A DNA stretch of 36,041 nucleotides from MGBC114844 sp910585855 (GCA_965646165.1 CBFFYP010000050.1:1-36041), one strand, 5' to 3'. Shown: positions 8,121 to 15,780, numbered from the stretch's first letter. Program-made: numbers and translations. Notes: generated by a model from the letters alone, not told the origin.

Positions 8121-8190
8121 GATAGCGATAGAAATTTTGATTACAGAACAAGTTTTCCGCAAAGTTTGGATAGGATAATATCTTTTTTTT

Positions 8191-8540
8191 GTTCCGGGGT
8201 CAAGAAACAGCTAAATTCGAAAACGGTGGGCAGACTGCAGTGACTTTGGAAAAAAGTTAGAAGTTCTTGGACTTCTGCTTGAAAATCTAAGATTTTTTTC
8301 GCATCCTGCTTTCATGCAGGGTGCGAAAAAAAAGGGGCGTGTTTAGCCCGGATGATAGGAAAGGGGATAGTTTATGGTTGGAAAAATCCTTCCTTGCATC
8401 AATTATGTTTCGGCTGGAATGAGGGCGAATTGCGCCTCGGTCTGTCCGGTTGGATCAAAGAAAAGGCAGAAGTCTTAGAACTTCTTGCTTTTTGGAAACC
8501 GGAACAGCAGGCTGCCCACCGTTTTTGAATTTGGCGTCCT
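8191..8540 (-). repeat. Family A structured repeat, copy A2 (minus), right half of a tail-to-tail pair
   Basis: Reverse-oriented unit: tail GTTCCGGGGTCAAGAAACAG at 8191-8210, terminal stem around CGAAAACGGTGGGCAG / CTGCCCACCGTTTTTG, the same internal core as A1 reversed, and head GGCGTCC ending near 8539. The terminal stem sequence is unrelated to that of A1 although the cores match. The head is followed by a second copy of TTTGGCGTCCT (to 8551), a tandem duplication of the element end. The pair A1-A2 separates the lacI-type gene from the sugar operon. Confidence 0.85.
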
Positions 8541-8720
8541 ATTTGGCGTCCTCCCTCCATTCTCCAATTCCAAAAGATTTATTGAAGTTTTTTATGTAGT
8601 GGTTACTGATTAATGATTACTTATTTCTTGTCATTTTTAATAAAATTAATGGAGAATAATTATGCAATATATAGAAAATAAAAAAAGATAGAAATTTTGA
8701 TTGTATTTTTTCAAAAAATG

Positions 8721-8772
8721 TTGTACAGTTATGTTGCACAAAAATTATGCAAATAAAGTGCAATTATAATGC
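8721..8772 (+). promoter_or_regulatory. Probable promoter/operator region of the PTS operon
   Basis: A perfect TATAAT lies at 8765-8770 with no good -35 at normal spacing. Several TGCAA/TTGCA half-sites cluster around it (TTGCAC 8734, ATGCAAA 8748, GTGCAAT 8759, ATGCAAT 8770), giving overlapping inverted pairs such as TTGCA-N9-TGCAA. These are candidate binding sites for the LacI-type regulator. The 8541-8720 stretch before it is AT-rich and shows no gene. Confidence 0.4.
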
Positions 8773-8857
8773 AATAAATAAAATTTATTTCGTAATAAAG
8801 TTTGTATATTGTATAAAATTGCGGAAAAATTGCAAAAAAAGGAACGGAGGTTTTATT

Positions 8858-11134
8858 ATGAGTGGTACGGCAAAAGATACGAAAATTTCAGTAATTGCAC
8901 CTTTATCTGGAATGATTGTTGCATTGGAAGAAGTTCCAGATCCTGTGTTTTCTGAAAAAGCATTGGGAGATGGTGCTGCGATTATTCCAGAAGACGGAAA
9001 AATCTATAGTCCGGTAAATGGAAAAGTTGCAACAGTTGCGGCAACAAAACATGCATACGGATTTGAATCAGAGGATGGATTAGAAATCTTGGTGCATTTT
9101 GGGCTGGAAACGGTTGGCTTGAATGGGGAAGGCTTTACCGTGTATAAACAGGAAGGCGATTTGGTAAAAGTCGGAGATTTGGTAGCAGAGGCAGATGTTG
9201 CATTGATTAAAAGCAAAAATTTGAATTTAATTACACCAGTGCTTTTATGTGATGGAATGGATGGAAAACAGATGACGGTATGTTCTGGAAAAGTAAAGGC
9301 AGGTCAAGATGCGGTTCTGCTTGTAACGGAGGAAGAAAGTTCTAGAAATTCTGGGTTAGAAGAGGCAAAAACGGCAGTAGTGGAAACAGCTTCAACGGCA
9401 GAGAATCGTTCTTCAGCAGGAAAAAGCGGTTCGAGTCAGGGAAGCAGTTCTGGATTGAACAGTTCTTCGGATACGGAAAAAAAGAAAATGGGAATTAATT
9501 TTGATTTTCTTCAAAAGTTAGGAAAGGTATTAATGACAGTAATTGCTGTCATGCCTGCTGCCGGGTTGATGCTTAGCCTTGGAAAGTTGATTCAGATGGG
9601 CGGCGCAGATATTCCTGCTGTTTTAACGATTGGAAGCACGATGGAAAATATCGGATGGGCAATTATCAATAACCTGCATATTTTGTTTGCGGCTGCTATC
9701 GGTGGTTCTTGGGCAAAGGAACGGGCAGGCGGTGCTTTTGCAGCAATTATTTCTTTTATTTTGATAAATTGTATTACCGGAGCTGCTTTTGGTGTGACTA
9801 GTGGGATGTTAAATGAGCCGGGAGCAGTGGTTTCTTCTCTGTTTGGACAGGAGATGCTGGTAGAAAATTATTTTACTTCTGTATTGGGCGCTCCTGCTTT
9901 AAATATGGGTGTGTTTGTAGGAATTATCGCTGGTTTTGTAGGCGGTGCAGTTTATAATAAATATTATAACTTTCGGAAACTGCCGGATGCACTGTCTTTC
10001 TTTAATGGAAAACGGTTTGTTCCGCTTGCAGTAATTGCTTATTCTACTGTAATTTCTCTTATTATGGCAGTGATATGGCCGGTTGTACAGACTGGAATTA
10101 ATGCATTTGGAGTATGGATTGCAAATTCCTCTTCTTCTTCTCCGGTTTTAGCACCGTTTATTTATGGAACATTGGAGCGTTTGCTGCTGCCGTTTGGATT
10201 ACATCATATGCTGACTATTCCGATGAATTATACTTCTTTTGGCGGAACTTATTTGATTCAGACCGGAATTAATGCGGGTTCAGAAGTGTTTGGGCAAGAT
10301 CCGCTCTGGCTTGCTTGGGTAACGGATTTGATTAATTTTAAAGATGCCGGAAATATGGCAGCTTATGAAAATTTAATGACTACAGTAACACCGGCTCGTT
10401 TTAAAGTTGGTCAGATGATCGGGGCAACAGGGCTTTTGCTTGGAATCGCACTTGCTATGTATCGCCGGGTAGATGCAGATAAGAAAAAGAATTATCGTTC
10501 GATGTTTGTTTCTACTGTATTGGCTGTATTTTTAACTGGTGTAACAGAACCGTTGGAATTTATGTTTATGTTCTGTGCTTTGCCTTTGTATGTGGCTTAT
10601 GCTGTGCTGCAGGGATGTGCGTTTGCAATGGCAGGAATTGTGGATTTGCGTTTACATTCCTTTGGAAATTTGGAATTTTTAACACGTGTTCCTATGTCTT
10701 TAAAGGCAGGACTTGGCGGAGATATTATTCATTTTTGCATTTGCTGTGTTGCCTTTTTTGCAATCGGATATGTAGTTGCTTATTTTATGATTGGAAAGTT
10801 TCAGTTTGCTACACCGGGACGGCTTGGGAATTATACGGATGAAAATGAAGAGTCTGGCGGCGAGGCAGCGGCTTCTGAAACAGGAAATAAAGGCGGACAG
10901 AATAGCCAGCCGGAACGTATTATTGCATTGTTAGGTGGTCGGGAAAATATTACTTTGGTAGATGCTTGTATGACACGGCTTCGGGTAACGGTAAAAGATC
11001 CTGAGAAAGTGGCAGATACGGCTGCTTGGAAGGCAGAGGGTGCACTGGGGCTTGTGAAAAAAGATAATGGAATTCAGGCGATTTATGGTCCGAAGGCAGA
11101 TGTGCTGAAGTCTGATATTAATGATATTCTTTAG
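8858..11134 (+). CDS. PTS sugar transporter, fused EIIA-EIIC-EIIB (glucose/maltose class)
   Basis: 758 aa from the ATG at 8858, chosen because GGAACGGAGG sits 7 bases upstream; the frame extends further back to 8747 but that Lys/Asn-rich stretch is leader. It imports and phosphorylates a sugar. Domains: EIIA-Glc type (about 1-160) with active His80 in LEILVHFGLETV and His65 in KHAYG; a Ser/Gly/Thr-rich linker (about 160-215); EIIC with about ten membrane segments (about 220-650), including PFIYGTLERLLLPFGLHHML; a short linker; EIIB (about 685-758) with Cys704 in DACMTRLRV. The IIA-IIC-IIB order is less common than IICBA. MalQ downstream and a LacI-type regulator upstream suggest maltose or maltodextrin-derived sugar, but glucose or another glucoside is possible. 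A truncated family B repeat begins 5 bases after its stop. Confidence 0.92.
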   Translation: MSGTAKDTKISVIAPLSGMIVALEEVPDPVFSEKALGDGAAIIPEDGKIYSPVNGKVATVAATKHAYGFESEDGLEILVHFGLETVGLNGEGFTVYKQEGDLVKVGDLVAEADVALIKSKNLNLITPVLLCDGMDGKQMTVCSGKVKAGQDAVLLVTEEESSRNSGLEEAKTAVVETASTAENRSSAGKSGSSQGSSSGLNSSSDTEKKKMGINFDFLQKLGKVLMTVIAVMPAAGLMLSLGKLIQMGGADIPAVLTIGSTMENIGWAIINNLHILFAAAIGGSWAKERAGGAFAAIISFILINCITGAAFGVTSGMLNEPGAVVSSLFGQEMLVENYFTSVLGAPALNMGVFVGIIAGFVGGAVYNKYYNFRKLPDALSFFNGKRFVPLAVIAYSTVISLIMAVIWPVVQTGINAFGVWIANSSSSSPVLAPFIYGTLERLLLPFGLHHMLTIPMNYTSFGGTYLIQTGINAGSEVFGQDPLWLAWVTDLINFKDAGNMAAYENLMTTVTPARFKVGQMIGATGLLLGIALAMYRRVDADKKKNYRSMFVSTVLAVFLTGVTEPLEFMFMFCALPLYVAYAVLQGCAFAMAGIVDLRLHSFGNLEFLTRVPMSLKAGLGGDIIHFCICCVAFFAIGYVVAYFMIGKFQFATPGRLGNYTDENEESGGEAAASETGNKGGQNSQPERIIALLGGRENITLVDACMTRLRVTVKDPEKVADTAAWKAEGALGLVKKDNGIQAIYGPKADVLKSDINDIL

Positions 11135-11139
11135 TAGGA

Positions 11140-11181
11140 GGACGCCGAAAGTCAAAGGAAGTGCTATTCTGGGTTCGCTTG
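11140..11181 (+). repeat. Family B repeat, truncated 5' fragment (B2)
   Basis: Starts GGACGCCGAAAGTCAAAGGAAG, closely matching the first 42 bases of B1 (3525). It stops at the GGTTCGCTTG position, losing the core and right arm. It lies 5 bases after the PTS stop codon and within the PTS-EEP intergenic region. Confidence 0.75.
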
Positions 11182-11268
11182 TAATTATATGGTTTTTTGT
11201 TGGCGGAAGAAGTTTTGGAATTGTTTACTATGATTTTATGATTTAGTTTGATTGAGGTGAGGAATTGT

Positions 11269-12135
11269 ATGAAGTTGTTGACTTTGAATACACATAGCCT
11301 TCAAGAAGAGGGGTATCCTCAAAAATTGGAGCAGTTTGTTTCGGTGATTCAAAAGGAAAAGCCAGATTTGATTGCTTTGCAGGAGGTGAATCAGTCGGTG
11401 TATGCTCAGCTTGCAAAGTCGGAACTTTTGCAGGGGTGGGTTTCTTGTCCAGATGGGATTCGGATTGGGCAGGATAATCATGCTGCACAGACAGCTTTTC
11501 GGCTTTGGAAAGCTGGGATAGATTGTTCTTGGACTTGGATATCGGCAAAAATTGGGTATGGTATTTATGATGAAGGAATGGCTCTTTTATGTTTGAATCG
11601 GAAAATTGCAGAGGTGGAGTCTTTTTTTATTAGCAGTTGTCAGGATTATCAGAATTGGAAGACACGACGGGTGCTTGGGGTGCGGATGAAGGGATGCAGT
11701 CATTGGTTTTATACGGTTCATATGGGCTGGTGGCAGGATGAGGAAGAACCTTTTTTGGAGCAGTGGAAGCGGTTAAATATGACTTTGGAACAGAAAAAGG
11801 AGGCAGGTGCAGTTTGGCTTTTGGGGGATTTTAATAGTCCGGCGGAGTTTCGGGGACAGGGGTATGACTGTATTTGTCAGAGCGGATGGCAGGATACTTA
11901 TCAGCTGGCGGAACAAAAGGATAGTGGGATTACGGTAGAGGGATGCATTGATGGGTGGAGAGAATTTAGTCAGGAGCAGACGATGCCAAAAGGGATGCGG
12001 ATGGATGGAATCTGGTGCAGTCAAAAGTTGCCGGTGAAGTATTCGAAAGTGTTGTTTAATGGGGAAAATGAAGCGAAAGTATCGGATCATTTTGGTGTTT
12101 TGATTGAGGCAGATGTGGATGCAGAGAGATTTTGA
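11269..12135 (+). CDS. Endonuclease/exonuclease/phosphatase-fold metal-dependent hydrolase
   Basis: 288 aa from the ATG at 11269, with GAGGTGAGG 6 bases upstream; an in-frame TTG at 11248 is less likely. The EEP fold is recognised by the Mg-binding Glu in DLIALQEVNQS (about residue 43), the LLGDFNSPAEF block (about 185) and the terminal SDHFGVLIEAD, the usual catalytic Asp-His. Members include nucleases, sphingomyelinases and phosphatases, so the substrate cannot be named. No signal peptide, so it is probably cytosolic. It sits between a PTS gene and malQ, and all three are codirectional, so it is probably part of the sugar operon; a role on a phosphorylated sugar or sugar nucleotide is only a guess. 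Confidence 0.85.
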   Translation: MKLLTLNTHSLQEEGYPQKLEQFVSVIQKEKPDLIALQEVNQSVYAQLAKSELLQGWVSCPDGIRIGQDNHAAQTAFRLWKAGIDCSWTWISAKIGYGIYDEGMALLCLNRKIAEVESFFISSCQDYQNWKTRRVLGVRMKGCSHWFYTVHMGWWQDEEEPFLEQWKRLNMTLEQKKEAGAVWLLGDFNSPAEFRGQGYDCICQSGWQDTYQLAEQKDSGITVEGCIDGWREFSQEQTMPKGMRMDGIWCSQKLPVKYSKVLFNGENEAKVSDHFGVLIEADVDAERF

Positions 12136-12179
12136 TGTTTTAGTGTTGCTGGGATTTTTATATATTAGGAGGGTTTATA

Positions 12180-13682
12180 ATGAAACGAACATCTGGGATT
12201 TTACTTTCGATTAGCAGTTTGCCTTCTCGATATGGGATTGGCTGCTTTTCGAAAAGTGCTTATGATTTTGTAGATTGGCTTAAGGAAGCAGGACAGACTT
12301 ATTGGCAGATATTGCCGCTTGGATCAACTAGTTATGGGGATTCTCCTTATCAGTCTTTTTCTACTTTTGCCGGAAATCCTTATTTTATCAGTTTGGAGGC
12401 CTTGATTGAAGAGGGTGTTTTGACAGAGGAAGAGTGTGAGGCAGCGGATTTTGGAGAGTTAGAGGATGATATTGATTATGAGAAACTTTATCAAAATCGA
12501 TATCCTTTGCTGCGGAAGGCTTATGAGCGCAGTGACATTAGTAAAAATAAGGATTATCTTCGTTTTGTAGAAGATAATAAGTGGTGGCTTTCGGACTATG
12601 CTTTGTTTATGGCAGTGAAAGAACGATTTGGCGGAGTGGAATGGACACAGTGGGCGGAGGATATTCGGCTTCGCTGGGGATTTGCTATGGACTATTACCG
12701 GCGGGAGATGTACTTTGAAATTGAGTTTCAGCAGTATATGCAGTTTAAATTTTTTGAGCAGTGGTATGCGTTAAAAGAGTATGCTAATCAAAAAGGGATT
12801 CGTTTGATTGGGGATATTCCTATTTATGTGGCAATGGACAGTGCAGATACTTGGGCGCACCCGGAATTGTTTCAGTTAGATGAAAAGAATGTGCCTTATG
12901 CCGTGGCAGGATGTCCGCCGGATGGATTTTCGGCTGACGGGCAGCTTTGGGGGAATCCACTTTATCGCTGGGAATATCATAGAAGTACAGGGTATGCTTG
13001 GTGGATTTCCCGGTTAGAGTATTGTTTTCGGCTTTATGATGTGGTGCGGATAGATCATTTCCGTGGATTTGATGAGTATTATTCGATTCCTTATGGAGCA
13101 GAGTCGGCAAAGGTGGGACATTGGGAAACCGGACCAAAGATGGAGCTGTTTCGAGCTGTAGAGCAGCGGCTTGGATGGCATGAGGTAATTGCAGAGGATT
13201 TGGGGTATGTGACAGATTCGGTACGGCAGTTGGTTTCTGAAAGCGGATTTCCGGGGATGAAAGTGTTGGAGTTTGCTTTTGATTCTCGGGATTCTGGATC
13301 GGCAAATGATTATCTGCCTCATAATTATAGTGAAAATAGTGTGGCTTATACTGGAACACATGATAATGAAACGATTGTTGGATGGTTTGATTCAATTACG
13401 GATGAGGAACGGACGGCAGCACGGGAATATCTTTGTGATTTATATACACCGAAAAAACAGCTTTATAAAAGTTTTATTGCTTTGGTGATGCGGAGTAATG
13501 CAAAGTGTTGTATTGTTCCTATGCAGGATTATCTTGGGTATGATAATGGTTGTAGGATGAATACGCCTTCTACGGTGGGGAAGAATTGGCGGTGGAGATT
13601 GACAGAAAAGGAGTTGACAAAAGGGCTGCAGGAAGAGATTTTGGGGATGACTTTGCGGTATGGGCGTATGAATTGGGAGTAG
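12180..13682 (+). CDS. malQ: 4-alpha-glucanotransferase (amylomaltase, GH77)
   Basis: 500 aa, standard for MalQ. Transfers alpha-1,4-glucan segments between maltodextrins, releasing glucose; cytosolic. GH77 marks: RTSGILLSISSLPSRYGIG at the start; IGDIPIYVAMDSADTWAHPE; the nucleophile Asp in VVRIDHFRGF (about residue 291); the acid/base Glu in IAEDLG (about 338); THDNET (about 393). The start has an excellent TAGGAGGG site. It lies 44 bases after the EEP gene and ends the operon; a family A repeat follows after about 95 bases. Confidence 0.96.
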   Translation: MKRTSGILLSISSLPSRYGIGCFSKSAYDFVDWLKEAGQTYWQILPLGSTSYGDSPYQSFSTFAGNPYFISLEALIEEGVLTEEECEAADFGELEDDIDYEKLYQNRYPLLRKAYERSDISKNKDYLRFVEDNKWWLSDYALFMAVKERFGGVEWTQWAEDIRLRWGFAMDYYRREMYFEIEFQQYMQFKFFEQWYALKEYANQKGIRLIGDIPIYVAMDSADTWAHPELFQLDEKNVPYAVAGCPPDGFSADGQLWGNPLYRWEYHRSTGYAWWISRLEYCFRLYDVVRIDHFRGFDEYYSIPYGAESAKVGHWETGPKMELFRAVEQRLGWHEVIAEDLGYVTDSVRQLVSESGFPGMKVLEFAFDSRDSGSANDYLPHNYSENSVAYTGTHDNETIVGWFDSITDEERTAAREYLCDLYTPKKQLYKSFIALVMRSNAKCCIVPMQDYLGYDNGCRMNTPSTVGKNWRWRLTEKELTKGLQEEILGMTLRYGRMNWE

Positions 13683-13777
13683 AAGATTAAAAAGCGAAAA
13701 GTTCTGGGGTTTCTGCATGAGGTTATTGAATTGGCAGAAACCTTAGAATTTTTTTGTGTGATAATATTTAATAAATC

Positions 13778-14130
13778 GGACGCCAGATTCGAAAACCGTG
13801 AACAACCTGCTGTTCCAATTCTCCAAAAAGTAAGAAATTCTAAGACTTCTGCAGTTCCATGTATCCAACCGAACAGACCGGAGCGCAATTCGCCCACATG
13901 GCAGCCAAAACGAAACGGATATCTTAAACGATGCTGCCTAACACAAAATAATTCCGTTCCGATACAGATGTGGGCTAAACACGCTCCTTTTTTTTCACAC
14001 ACTGCATGGAAGCAGTATGTGAAAAAAATCTTAGTTTTTTGAGCAGAAGTCAAGAACTTCTAACTTTTCTCCAAAGTCACTGCAGGTTGTCCACGGTTTT
14101 CAAATCTGGCTGTTTCTTGACCCCGGAGCA
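13778..14130 (+). repeat. Family A structured repeat, copy A3 (plus, unpaired)
   Basis: Head GGACGCC, terminal stem built from ATTCGAAAACCGTGAACAACCTGC and its partner GCAGGTTGTCCACGGTTTTCAAATC, the conserved second stem (AGAAATTCTAAGACTTCTGC with GCAGAAGTCAAGAACTTCT), the GGGCTAAACACGCTCC core and a TTTTTTTTCACACACTGC...GCAGTATGTGAAAAAAA hairpin, then tail GGCTGTTTCTTGACCCCGG. This copy lacks the opposite-facing partner seen at the other sites. It separates malQ from the recombinase region. Confidence 0.85.
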
Positions 14131-14335
14131 AAAAAGAATCTTATCCAGACTTTTATATTTTATAAGAATTTTTTGATTATAATAAGATTGCAGTATGATA
14201 ATATTTCGACACTATATTTCGACAAAATTTGATGGTGTGGAAAGTTTTTTAAGGTGGGATTATTTTTTTATTAAGATGTGGATTTTTTGAAAAAATGCTG
14301 AGTTTTCCTGATAAAATAGGTATAAAAAATAAAAA
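14131..14335. other. AT-rich gene-free stretch before the recombinase sites
   Basis: No convincing gene. Two features stand out: an 11-bp direct repeat ATATTTCGACA at 14201-14211 and 14214-14224, and GTTTTCCTGATAAA at 14302-14315, which recurs in the same orientation at 15071-15084 in the integrase leader. Confidence 0.5.
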
Positions 14336-14368
14336 AAATGCAACACTTGTTAATAAAATGTTGCATTT
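14336..14368 (+). other. Inverted recombination site 1 (also a bidirectional terminator-like hairpin)
   Basis: 33 bp: arm AAATGCAACACTT, 7-bp core GTTAATA (14349-14355), arm AAATGTTGCATTT. The arms are near inverted repeats, as in tyrosine-recombinase core sites. Site 2 at 15117-15149 is the same in reverse orientation, with the identical core read on the other strand. A-runs on the left and T-runs on the right also make it a plausible terminator hairpin for the recombinase mRNA. Confidence 0.75.
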
Positions 14369-14465
14369 TTTTATTACACTTTTTATATCGGTGCTTTGCT
14401 AAAATACTTTATAGTTTTCCAAAAATTTTTTTAAAATTTCTTTTTTCGATTCTGGCGTTACCCTG

Positions 14466-15056
14466 TTATAAAGAAATTTTTAAATAAACTTCATCCCGTT
14501 CTTCTTGTTCAATACTTAGATATCGTTTCGTGATATTGTAGGAAGAATGATTATAGAGTTCCATTAAGAGAGCAGGTGGTGTTCCTTGTTTCCATGCATG
14601 ATAGCCAAAAGTTTTTCTTAGGGAATGGCAGCTAATATGTTTATCTAACCCAGCAGCTTTGGCAGCAGTACAGATAATCCGATAGGCTTGTGAACGGCTG
14701 ATTGGATCTTTTTTTCCTTTTTGACTTGGAAATAGATATTGTTCTTTTTGATAGTGGTTTTTGAGGAAAGAAAAAGAAAGATAATTTTTTAAGGCGGTGC
14801 AGACTGAGCGATTGAGTGCAATGGAACGGGATTTGCCGGTTTTTTGTTCAATGATTTCTAAATGCTTTTTAATGGTTTTATTTTTTTCATCATAGATATC
14901 TTTCCATTTGAGGGTTAGAAGATCCGAAATACGAAGGGCAGTATTAAGCCCTAGTATAATAAGAGTGTAGTTTCTTGGATTCGGTTTTTGCAGAGAATAG
15001 TAATTTTTAAATTGATTTAATGTGTTTTTGTTTTTAATAGGTTGTGTTGTACTCAT
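14466..15056 (-). CDS. Short tyrosine recombinase/integrase (FimB/FimE size class)
   Basis: 196 aa, only the catalytic domain with a very short N-terminal arm, like the invertases FimB and FimE. Active-site residues can be placed: Arg42 (ALRISDLL), Lys75 (KTGKSR), His144-x-x-Arg147 (HSLRKTFGYH), His170 (LYNHSSYNITKRYL) and nucleophile Tyr179. The start ATG has AGGAGGA 6-8 bases upstream on the minus strand. The gene lies entirely inside a pair of inverted 33-bp sites (14336 and 15117), so it probably recombines these and flips its own orientation. It diverges from csrA-flagellin. A phage or element integrase is the alternative, but no other phage genes are nearby. Confidence 0.9.
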   Translation of the reverse strand: MSTTQPIKNKNTLNQFKNYYSLQKPNPRNYTLIILGLNTALRISDLLTLKWKDIYDEKNKTIKKHLEIIEQKTGKSRSIALNRSVCTALKNYLSFSFLKNHYQKEQYLFPSQKGKKDPISRSQAYRIICTAAKAAGLDKHISCHSLRKTFGYHAWKQGTPPALLMELYNHSSYNITKRYLSIEQEERDEVYLKISL

Positions 15057-15116
15057 GATGAGATCCTCCTGTTTTCCTGATAAATTCAGCTTATTTTTTA
15101 ATTATGTTGTTTCTAA

Positions 15117-15149
15117 AAATGCAACATTTTATTAACAAATGTTGTATTT
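15117..15149 (-). other. Inverted recombination site 2
   Basis: 33 bp on the plus strand: arm AAATGCAACATTT, core TATTAAC (15130-15136), arm AAATGTTGTATTT. Read on the minus strand the core is GTTAATA, identical to site 1, and the arms differ at only two positions. It is 84 bases upstream of csrA and 61 bases upstream of the recombinase start. Confidence 0.75.
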
Positions 15150-15232
15150 CTATATTGGTATGATGGCTGATAGAATTTTTCCTTTTTGGGTAAAGAAGAA
15201 AGAATTGGGTTTGGAAAACAAGGAGGTTTTCT

Positions 15233-15520
15233 ATGTTAAGACTGACGGTAAGTACAGAAGAATATTTGATGATAGGAGATAATATTAAGATTGTATTTTT
15301 AGGGGGGAGTAGAAGTCATCTTCGGATTATGATTGATGCACCAAAGGAGATTGGAGTAGTAAGAAGTAAAGTGATTAAAAATAGTATTACTGATCCGCAA
15401 CTGAAAGATGCTCTTCCAAAATACTATGCTGAACCAGAATTGGCGGAGCGGTTTCGAAAGAAAAAGGGCAGTTTTTCGGAAGAGAATTTTCCAGTAGAGA
15501 AAAGAAAGTTGGAAAAATAG
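15233..15520 (+). CDS. csrA: CsrA carbon storage/flagellin translation regulator, extended C-terminus
   Basis: 95 aa. CsrA is a dimeric RNA-binding protein that blocks ribosome access at GGA motifs; in Firmicutes its main target is flagellin mRNA and its antagonist is FliW. Residues 1-50 match CsrA: EEYLMIGDNIKIVFLGG, then LRIMIDAPKEIGVVR, with Arg44 exactly at the key RNA-contact position and Leu4 conserved; the usual Arg6 is replaced by Val, with an Arg at position 3. The C-terminal 35 residues are Lys/Glu-rich and longer than most CsrA proteins (60-75 aa). A strong AAGGAGG site precedes the ATG. Flagellin follows, and its leader carries CsrA-type sites. No fliW is visible. Confidence 0.88.
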   Translation: MLRLTVSTEEYLMIGDNIKIVFLGGSRSHLRIMIDAPKEIGVVRSKVIKNSITDPQLKDALPKYYAEPELAERFRKKKGSFSEENFPVEKRKLEK

Positions 15521-15658
15521 ATGCAGTCATCAAGGGAATTTGTTAATAACCGAGAACAGTCGGCTGAAACGGGTCCAAAGGCGGAGTGGGATCGGATTAT
15601 TAAACCGGAAAGAATATCGAATGGGAAATGTTATTGTTTCGGTAGAAGTCTGGTATAG
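15521..15658 (+). CDS. Possible 45-codon ORF directly after the csrA stop
   Basis: An ATG immediately follows the csrA TAG in the same frame and runs 45 codons (MQSSREFVNN... ending CYCFGRSLV). It could be a coupled small protein, an extension by stop readthrough, or chance. There is no Shine-Dalgarno of its own and I recognise no family. The rest of the interval to 15789 is the flagellin leader. Confidence 0.2.
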   Translation: MQSSREFVNNREQSAETGPKAEWDRIIKPERISNGKCYCFGRSLV

Positions 15659-15680
15659 AGTAGCTATTTTATTAGGAAAT

Positions 15681-15780
15681 GGTAAGATTTCTTACCTAGG
15701 CGGCAAATGGATTTGACCGCTTGACACAGAAACGGCAGAGAGAAGCAATAAAAATTGCGAATAGCCGTATTACAAGGAGG
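15681..15780 (+). promoter_or_regulatory. Flagellin leader with two CsrA-type GGA sites
   Basis: A hairpin at 15700-15720 pairs GCGG-CAAA with TTTG-CCGC (one bulged A) and exposes TGGA in a four-base loop, the classic CsrA binding arrangement. A second GGA is in the Shine-Dalgarno AAGGAGG (15774-15780), 9 bases before the flagellin ATG. A further hairpin GGTAAG-ATTT-CTTACC is at 15681-15696. Two sites, one over the ribosome site, is the arrangement known for Bacillus hag. No clear sigma-28 or sigma-A promoter was found for flagellin itself. Confidence 0.6.

Noticed and set aside
7783..8540. Family A pair as a CRISPR array
   Set aside because: Units are about 340 nt, inverted and not separated by unique spacers of constant size.
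8747..8857. Longer N-terminus for the PTS protein
   Set aside because: The extra 37 residues are Lys/Asn/Ile-rich and unlike EIIA; the ATG at 8858 has a strong ribosome site.
12820..13395. 191-codon minus-strand frame inside malQ
   Set aside because: Shadow of malQ; composition rich in His, Pro and Gln, no ribosome site, no family.
13778..14130. Family A as a group II intron or retron msr-msd
   Set aside because: No domain V-like hairpin, no reverse transcriptase and no characteristic ends were seen.
14466..15056. Prophage integrase with attachment sites
   Set aside because: No other phage genes; the flanking sites are inverted, not direct, and close to the gene, which fits inversion rather than integration.
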